A DNA stretch of 40,075 nt, from NCBI GenBank assembly GCA_036897095.1, contig JAYMSP010000860.1, positions 1-40,075 on the forward strand, read 5' to 3'. This document shows positions 33,701 through 40,075 of the stretch, in pieces. A program made the position numbers and the translations under genes. Each line of letters starts with the position of its first letter. Within the stretch, counting starts at the first letter, position 1. This DNA comes from Plantago elongata. Its lineage: Eukaryota; Streptophyta; Magnoliopsida; Lamiales; Plantaginaceae. Below the pieces are notes generated by a model that ran no database searches, was not told the DNA's origin, and worked only from the letters and a program-made list of their open reading frames with translations.

Positions 33701-34819
33701 GCTCGTGACATGACACCCCACCCCCGAAATTCACAACATATTTCTCCCTGTTGATTCCTCTCCTTCTCCTCAATCAGAATTCATAAATACCACCACTCAT
33801 CATCATCATCTCTCTCGATTCGTCGCTTCTCACTCTATCTCAACCACTCCAAATTCTTCACTTCATGCACATATCTCTCTGGTAAGAAGATCTTTCATCT
33901 CTACTATCACAATCTTCTTCAACTCTTCTCACTCAATGTAAGCTTTTCTTGTACATTCTTGAATTTCAGGCCAATGTGGTTTTGCAGATAGTTTGTTTCT
34001 TGCTCTACTTTTGACTGTTTCACGTTGATCATTGGTTCGATTTGGTGAAATGGGATTAAAGTTTGAATCTTTTTGCTTTGATCGTTGTACACGATGTGAT
34101 ACATTGTCTGGACTTTTTTCTTTTGGAAAAGTGCAAGATGATGCTAGTCACTTAATTGCGCAAGTTAAAGTGAGTTTCTTTCTTCCATTGGGACTTGAAT
34201 GAGTAGTTTTGAGCAATGGATATGTTATTAGCTTAGCTTGTTTGATGGGCTACTGACAGATTCTGCTTCGAGATTATAGGATTGATTGATGAACATTGTA
34301 AGAAATTGAGTTCTTAGCATTGTACGGACTTCAATTTTGCTTGCTTTTCGTAATGTATTTGGAAATGTTATTGTGTTGAACTGGGTGGCTGGAGCTTGTA
34401 TTAGATTATAGGATTTTCTAGGCCAATTAGATTACATTCTGTTTTAGATGTAAAGGCAGTTAATTATCATAGAAACTTGCCAGATGCGTGTTAGTTATTT
34501 TTCTTTCTCTTTGTTAATGATTTTGTAAGGATTTTCGCACTTCTTTGAAATCAATGACAAATTCGTTGTAGCTAGCGATACGTTAATGATTAGCCTCACA
34601 TTTTGAACGCATGACGTTGAATCCTATTCATAGATGCTCATAAAAGACAGTCAATGTTGACATCATTAGATTACCAGGCTTATATTAGCTGGAAGTTGTG
34701 TTTTTTTCCTGATTCAGCCAAATTTGCTTATCTTGCTCACCTGGATTTTCTCCTTTATATGGCAGCTAGTTTGCTTGATATTTAGTGGAGCTGAGCTTAC
34801 TTGAATAAGATACTTGAAA
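33701..34819 (+). other. 5' leader of the OTU gene, with UTR intron
   Basis: A CT-rich stretch (about 33740-33881) looks like the first leader exon and ends ctctctg/gtaaga. An 884-nt intron spans 33882-34765 (tatatggcag acceptor), and 54 untranslated bases precede the ATG. A long first intron in the leader is common in plant housekeeping genes. Confidence 0.6.
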
Positions 34820-37800
34820 ATGATTACCTATGAGCAAGATCCAGATGTTGTTCGTTGGGGTCTTCAGCTTTTCGACGGTGATCCATATTCTAATTGTGGC
34901 TATTATGGTTCATTATCACAACAAAATACAGACTACTATTCCGGCCATTACTCGAGTAGATATCAGTCTGATGCAGAATGCAACGATTCGAGAAATCACG
35001 AATTTATGATGAACAGTCTTAACCAAGATCTATCCCAGCTTTCAGTCAACGAACCCTTCGCCGAAGGTGTAGCAAACCATATACAACCATCGTCATGTTC
35101 TCAAAATTGGTTTCCTCAATCATTAGGAAATTACAGTTATGATATTAACGGTATTACGAATCACAAATATATTTTGAGTTTTTTCTGTCTATCATCATGT
35201 TTATGTCATATTACACTTGTTGAGTACTTGACTTAACATGCAGGTAACGAGAACTGCCTCAAAGAAGCAACTGATCAGGAAGTTTCTGGATCGTGTTCTA
35301 GCCCAGAAGGAGAATCATACCCCGATGACTGGTCATATTCAATAGACCTACAGTATGCCTTGGATGGGAAAGTGGGAGAAAGATTGAACCAAATGGTCCC
35401 GATTCCCGTAAGTCCCCCTCTTAGTCAGGGACTAAAAGCGTTAAATGAGCAGTAGGATCTCAACTATGAATTCCAACATCTTTTTGGTTGTTTCTGACTG
35501 TTTTCCCCTGTCTTATAATGGCATATGATCAAACACATTTGATTGAATATAATATATCTTATTTCCATGGATTGTTTGCCACTCTTTGCATTAGTTAGCA
35601 AACTCTTATGCATCTGTCATAGTAAATGCAGAATTAACACTAGCATATTTGCATGTAGTTATCTGGCTTCATTGTTTGCTCGCGAGAATCATTGTTCCGG
35701 GCTTCCGGTAGTAACTTTAATCTATTTAGCCAAAGCTTTCACATACTGCCACCTTAATTGTGCTTGCACTCGAATGTCATGGAATTTCAACAAAAATGTG
35801 AACTTACTTTGCGAAGCTCCTTTGATTGGTCGCAAAAGACTGTATGATGTTAACTTTCCAAATGACAATGGTATTCATTCTTGCAGCATATTCCTAAAAT
35901 TAATGGTGAAATACCATCAATTGATGAAGCAACGTTAGACCATCAAAGGCTTCTTGACAGGTATTGGAGGATCTCTTTTGCATTATCCATCTTTTACTTT
36001 GAGCCCCTAAAGGAATAAATTTAATGAAAGGACAACGACATGGCTTGTGGAAGAATGCTGTTCTTCTATAAACATTGTGTCTTGTAACATACATAGACCT
36101 CTTTGTCCTGGCTGGAGATGACCAAGATATAGTGTTCTAAACTAAGAATGCAATTGATAATAGCTTTTGAACCCTCTTTGATTCTCATGAGTTCACTTTA
36201 CAATATTGGCAAAGCGTGAAAGTATGTTGGTAGGTCAATCTGATGCCAGATAAAGGATAAACTTTATAGATTTATGCATTTGGTAAATGATTCAAGTATT
36301 CTTCTCTTCCATAGATTGCGGGTGTACGAGCTTGTTGAATTCAAGGTTCCAGGCGACGGGAACTGCCAGGTTATTAATCTTTAGTCGCTCAATGAGCATA
36401 TCGTCTGCTCTTTTTATACATTGTCTATTTAACATGTGTCAAAGATTCTTCAGTACGTCATTTGCCTTCGATGCATATCTACTACTTGAGAATCCAAAAT
36501 TCTTTGCTTATCCAGTTATCCTGTCGTGTAATGAACTGTTATGCTTCTATTCAAAACAATTTAACAGGGTTAAGTTTGAAATACTGAAATTCCAGGTTTA
36601 TGGTGCTATTACGGTTCTATAGATTGGTTATAGCAAAATTTGAATCTTACTGTGTCATGCTAGTACAAAAATGAGACTCGCATCAATTAATAGTAACCGG
36701 AATAACCAAATACAGAGCTTTACATGTGTAATATATGTGTCATAAAGCGCTCTGCATTCACATAATATGCAGATAATTACCTTTACGGATATGATAGTTT
36801 TCTGTTTTCCATGTTCAGTTTCGAGCTCTTTCTGATCAATTTTATCGTACTCCGGAACACCACAAGTTTGTCAGGCGGCAAGTTGTGAATCAGGTTCTTA
36901 CATTGCTTATGTGTACATCTATTGTTCTTGTTCTAGTTTTAGCTTAGTATCCTTTGAACCGGTATACTATGTCACTCTTGTCCGTTAAATTTGGTTTTCA
37001 GCTACGGTCTTGCCCAGACATTTATGAGGGATATGTACCAATGGCTTACGACCAGTATCTAAAAAAGATGTCAAGGTATATCTCAGAGTTCAGAATTACT
37101 GGAAGTAACTTCAATCTTCTGTTGGCCTGAATTTCACATTGCTTCTACTGTATTAGGAGCGGGGAATGGGGTGATCATGTCACGCTGCAAGCTGCTGCCG
37201 ATTCAGTATGTCTTTGTTTTTCATTGATCTAACTCACCTTTGCTATTATGTCACCATAAACTCATTAACTCTTTTATATACAAAGTTAACTAATGTACTC
37301 AAGTAAGAAGAATCTTAGCATGCAAACTTCATTTGCATTTTATGCAGTTACTTTGAGTATGCAATTCTCCTGCTCTAACATTCATTAGTAACTTCACGCA
37401 GTATGGTGTCAAACTGTTCGTCATAACGTCATTCAAGGACACGTGCTACATCGAGATCCTTCCAAGTGTTCAGAAGTCTGAAAGAGGTACTTAACTTCAT
37501 CTTTACTTCCTAAACGTTAATAAATAAAAGCACTCCAACTATCTGTATGACATTGGCGGAAAATCACATTAATCCAATACCCTGTTGCCCGTTTCCGTTA
37601 GTCTTGAACAATTAACAATTTGTTATTACACAGTCATCTTCCTGAGCTTTTGGGCTGAGGTGCACTACAACTCAATATATCCTGAAGGAGGTATGTCAAG
37701 AGCCCAGATACAAGCACTTTCACGTAATTTAAGTTCCACTGGCAATCATCTCTAGCAGCTGACTAAAATCTGCTATCCACTGTTGCCAGATTGTCCCAAA

Positions 37801-37875
37801 TTCAGGACCAGAAAGAAGAAGAAGTGGCTGGTCGATCAACATGTGCCGTTGGAGCTAGCAGAAAAGTTTACTTGA
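34820..37875 (+). CDS. OTU-domain deubiquitinase, OTU9/OTU10 type
   Basis: This ovarian-tumor-family cysteine protease removes ubiquitin from proteins. Ten coding exons (34820-35150, 35244-35407, 35887-35960, 36315-36369, 36819-36893, 37002-37075, 37157-37205, 37402-37486, 37634-37690 and 37790-37875) give 349 residues, close to Arabidopsis OTU9 and OTU10. It opens MITYEQDPDVVRWGLQL, and an acidic, tyrosine-rich, probably disordered region follows up to about 165. The OTU core has GDGNCQFRALSDQFY with Asp204 and Cys207, and WAEVHYNSIYP with His313, so the catalytic residues are present. The C-terminus has a basic RTRKKKK stretch that could be a nuclear localisation signal. An intron falls one codon after the catalytic Cys. 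The ATG at 34820 is the first after the spliced leader and matches the family N-terminus. Confidence 0.93.
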
Positions 37876-39672
37876 CAAAAGGTATCAACATTCAACCTGT
37901 CTATCTTGTTACATATTATTTCATTTGTTAATCGGCTGGCTGTTTCTCCTCGAATAAGTCACAGGTAAGGATGCACTGTGTACCTACAATGCGACCTACC
38001 ATCAGCAAATCATCCCTCCCGCATGCAACTATAACTGATTCTTTCTGAATAAAGTATCGGAGATGAATTTCTCCATCCTTCCGAATTTGCAGCGAGTCAT
38101 CTTTATTTGACAATCTTCTCTTTCCTTTTTCCCCTGAAATTCATGTACCCGTGTTCATTTGATCCATGAAGGTTTTCCTTTTAAACTTATCTGCGAAAAA
38201 CTTGCTAGTATCCATTGCAGTCTGCACCAGGTCCTTTGTTTTTTTTTGGAAAGGAGAAGAACAGTATAAGGTTGCTAATTTGTTTGAACATCTGACAGAC
38301 AGTTGACATGTAAAGAGGCTAATAAATCAGTGTCTGGTTAATCATATTTCTTGGACAAAACCACATCATATTCATATGGGTGAACAGCTCGAAGCTCATA
38401 AGCATTGTCGACTACAACGGATTAGCAATTTGACGCTTCTGTCCACTTAGCCATCTCCCTCATTCCCTCAATGTAAAAGATGAGATGAATTCATAGTTTG
38501 CAGTTGGCAGGGCTGCGAAAGTAATACAATGTGGAGAAAAATTAGAGTTAACTCTCGTAAATCGCTGATCAAGAGTAGAATTTGAAATTGAAGTAGTAAA
38601 TAGTAGTACTCTACTATGTATTTACGATGCAACACAAAAGTCAAAGCAAGTGGGTTGAAGACTACAAGTTGAATATCTCCGTGAATTTGACTCAAACTTC
38701 AGAAGCACATTCATACCTAACTTGCCAAATGGGTACGGATTGAGATAGATATATGTACGGGCTCAAGTAAAAACGCGCTCATATTTACCTTATCAACAGG
38801 GCAGGGACAGAGTCGGAGATAGAGATATATGGTTAGGGAGCCCCACCGTGTTTTATAATCCACACCGATTATATTCCCCCATCATCATATTATAAATATA
38901 TAACCATCACTTAAAAGTAATAATCTCACGTATACACAAAATTCCTCCAGTTATACTCATACAATCTGATCCCAATTAGACCCATCCACAAGTGTTGAGA
39001 ATGCACCAGATCCCCCCGAAACATTAATAAATATAGCATCCACTCTTAATTAGGGTTGTGAAAAAAACCCACTTGCACAAACCGTCCAACTTTCATCCAC
39101 ACCTGCCAACTAACTTTTTTATAAAATGTGTTGTGGCTTAATTTTTTTTCACCCGTCATTAGTGAATGAGTGCAACCAGCATTCAATTAAAAACAATGAG
39201 ATAAATAGGACAATATTATAACAACATGATGTGTATGCCCAGTCAAGAGTGACCTTGACGGTCCAATGAGTCAGGTCTCGGTTCATTAATGGTCGGGTTG
39301 TTGGAGAGACGACTATGGAGGAAACCATCTCTCATGACCAATATTATAATCATCTTTCATCTCTATTATTACACAAAAAATTCTTGATGAGAAAGTATGA
39401 ATCTATCTATATGTAGTGGTGGTTATTTAGTAAATAAATCTCAAATTCGATTAGTTACTAATGGGTAGTTATTTATTACTATATTTAGTATGAAATTATT
39501 GACGTTAACTTTCTAGCTTAGTTACTTGGTTAAAATATTACAGATTTATAATATAATTAACTGATTTTGTGCTTTTGATACACTATTTAAATTTTTGCAC
39601 GTGTAGTGCACAAGTGCACTAGTGGAATAAATGCAAAACACTCGCTCAAATAATCAACATACATTTAAAGTC
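37876..39672. other. Intergenic, downstream of the OTU gene
   Basis: The first few hundred bases are the OTU 3' flank. The remainder is AT-rich with no recognisable gene or element. Confidence 0.45.
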
Positions 39673-39935
39673 GGACATAAATGTAAGAATACATGGAGGA
39701 GCCTAACAACACTTAAATTGGGCCTCAAATCCAACCCACCACCCTCTACGAGTATAAAAAATAGCGAGCGTATTGCATGATCTTGATTACACATTCCACA
39801 CATGGACATAAATGTAAGACAATCGAGTAAAAGCCCAAGAAACATGGGATCTGGGCCTCGAACCTAACCCATCGCCCTCTACATACCTAAGTATAAAAGA
39901 GAGCCTTTCATGACCTTATTGGAGTCGCTCACATT
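39673..39935 (+). repeat. 131-bp tandem duplication carrying two TATA boxes
   Basis: Two adjacent, diverged units start ggacataaatgtaag at 39673 and 39804. Both continue with gggcctc, an aacc(c/t)aaccca-type stretch and ccctctac, and then a TATA box (39753-39760 and 39892-39899). Confidence 0.75.
39892..39899 (+). promoter_or_regulatory. TATA box of a + strand gene beyond the right edge
   Basis: The sequence agtataaaagag is followed about 110 bases later by gaagcag/gtatctagc, which looks like the end of a leader exon and a donor site. The gene body would lie past 40075. Confidence 0.4.
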
Positions 39936-40075
39936 TCATGATTTTTTATATCTGAGGCGGAAATTGTTAATTTCTACACCGGAGAATAGAATAGGAAAGC
40001 GTAGAAGCAGGTATCTAGCTCCCCTCTTTGTTTTCTTAATTGTTTCCTGTTCGATTCGATTCTTCTTCAACGCCT

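Overview
This is a plant nuclear window, most likely from an asterid eudicot. The genes are split by many GT-AG introns, the intergenic DNA is AT-rich and full of small non-autonomous transposons, and every recognisable protein is plant-type (NRT2 nitrate transporter, KIN-beta-3 SnRK1 subunit, LPA1-type P-loop protein, DUF674). No database was available, so the lineage is an inference.

Layout. 1-2500: a tandem DUF674 cluster on the + strand, made of one gene cut by the window edge, one short 5' remnant and one complete gene. 3063-3362 (-): an intronless gene for a small secreted peptide with an IDA-like SAPSR motif. 3643-3882: a Stowaway-like MITE. 5339-7436 (+): a small plastid-type protein with one membrane span and a DnaJ-type cysteine-rich domain. 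8026-13417 (-): cytosolic-type valyl-tRNA synthetase in 17 coding exons, convergent with the previous gene. 13.4-16.8 kb: intergenic DNA with a MITE copy. 16812-18579 (-): a high-affinity nitrate transporter of the NRT2 family, 3 exons. 18.6-21.0 kb: its promoter side, with more MITE sequence. 21048-21712 (-): KIN-beta-3, the plant-specific short beta subunit of SnRK1. 22008-23388 (-): a WLM-domain (Wss1-like) metalloprotease gene that looks broken. 24704-29848 (-): an LPA1-type 2-phosphoglycerate-kinase-related P-loop protein. 30.3-33.7 kb: transposon-rich intergenic DNA including a tRNA-derived, SINE-like segment. 34820-37875 (+): an OTU-family deubiquitinase of the OTU9/OTU10 type. 37.9-40.1 kb: intergenic, ending in a duplicated core promoter and a possible leader exon of a + strand gene that continues outside the window.

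The genes do not form a pathway; this is an ordinary gene-rich plant chromosome segment. NRT2 (nitrate uptake), KIN-beta-3 (energy sensing) and LPA1 (seed phytate) all touch nutrient status, but nothing here shows that they are linked. The most notable observations are the decaying WLM protease (His to Asn in HExxH, a 1-nt frameshift and an apparent MITE insertion that supplies a stop), a stop-free 96-nt intron in NRT2, a 65-bp duplication that copies a 3' splice site in the valyl-tRNA synthetase gene, and a small MITE family with three copies in the window. I found no candidate for a wholly new biological system. Exon boundaries were read by eye, and reading-frame sums were checked across every junction of the intact genes.
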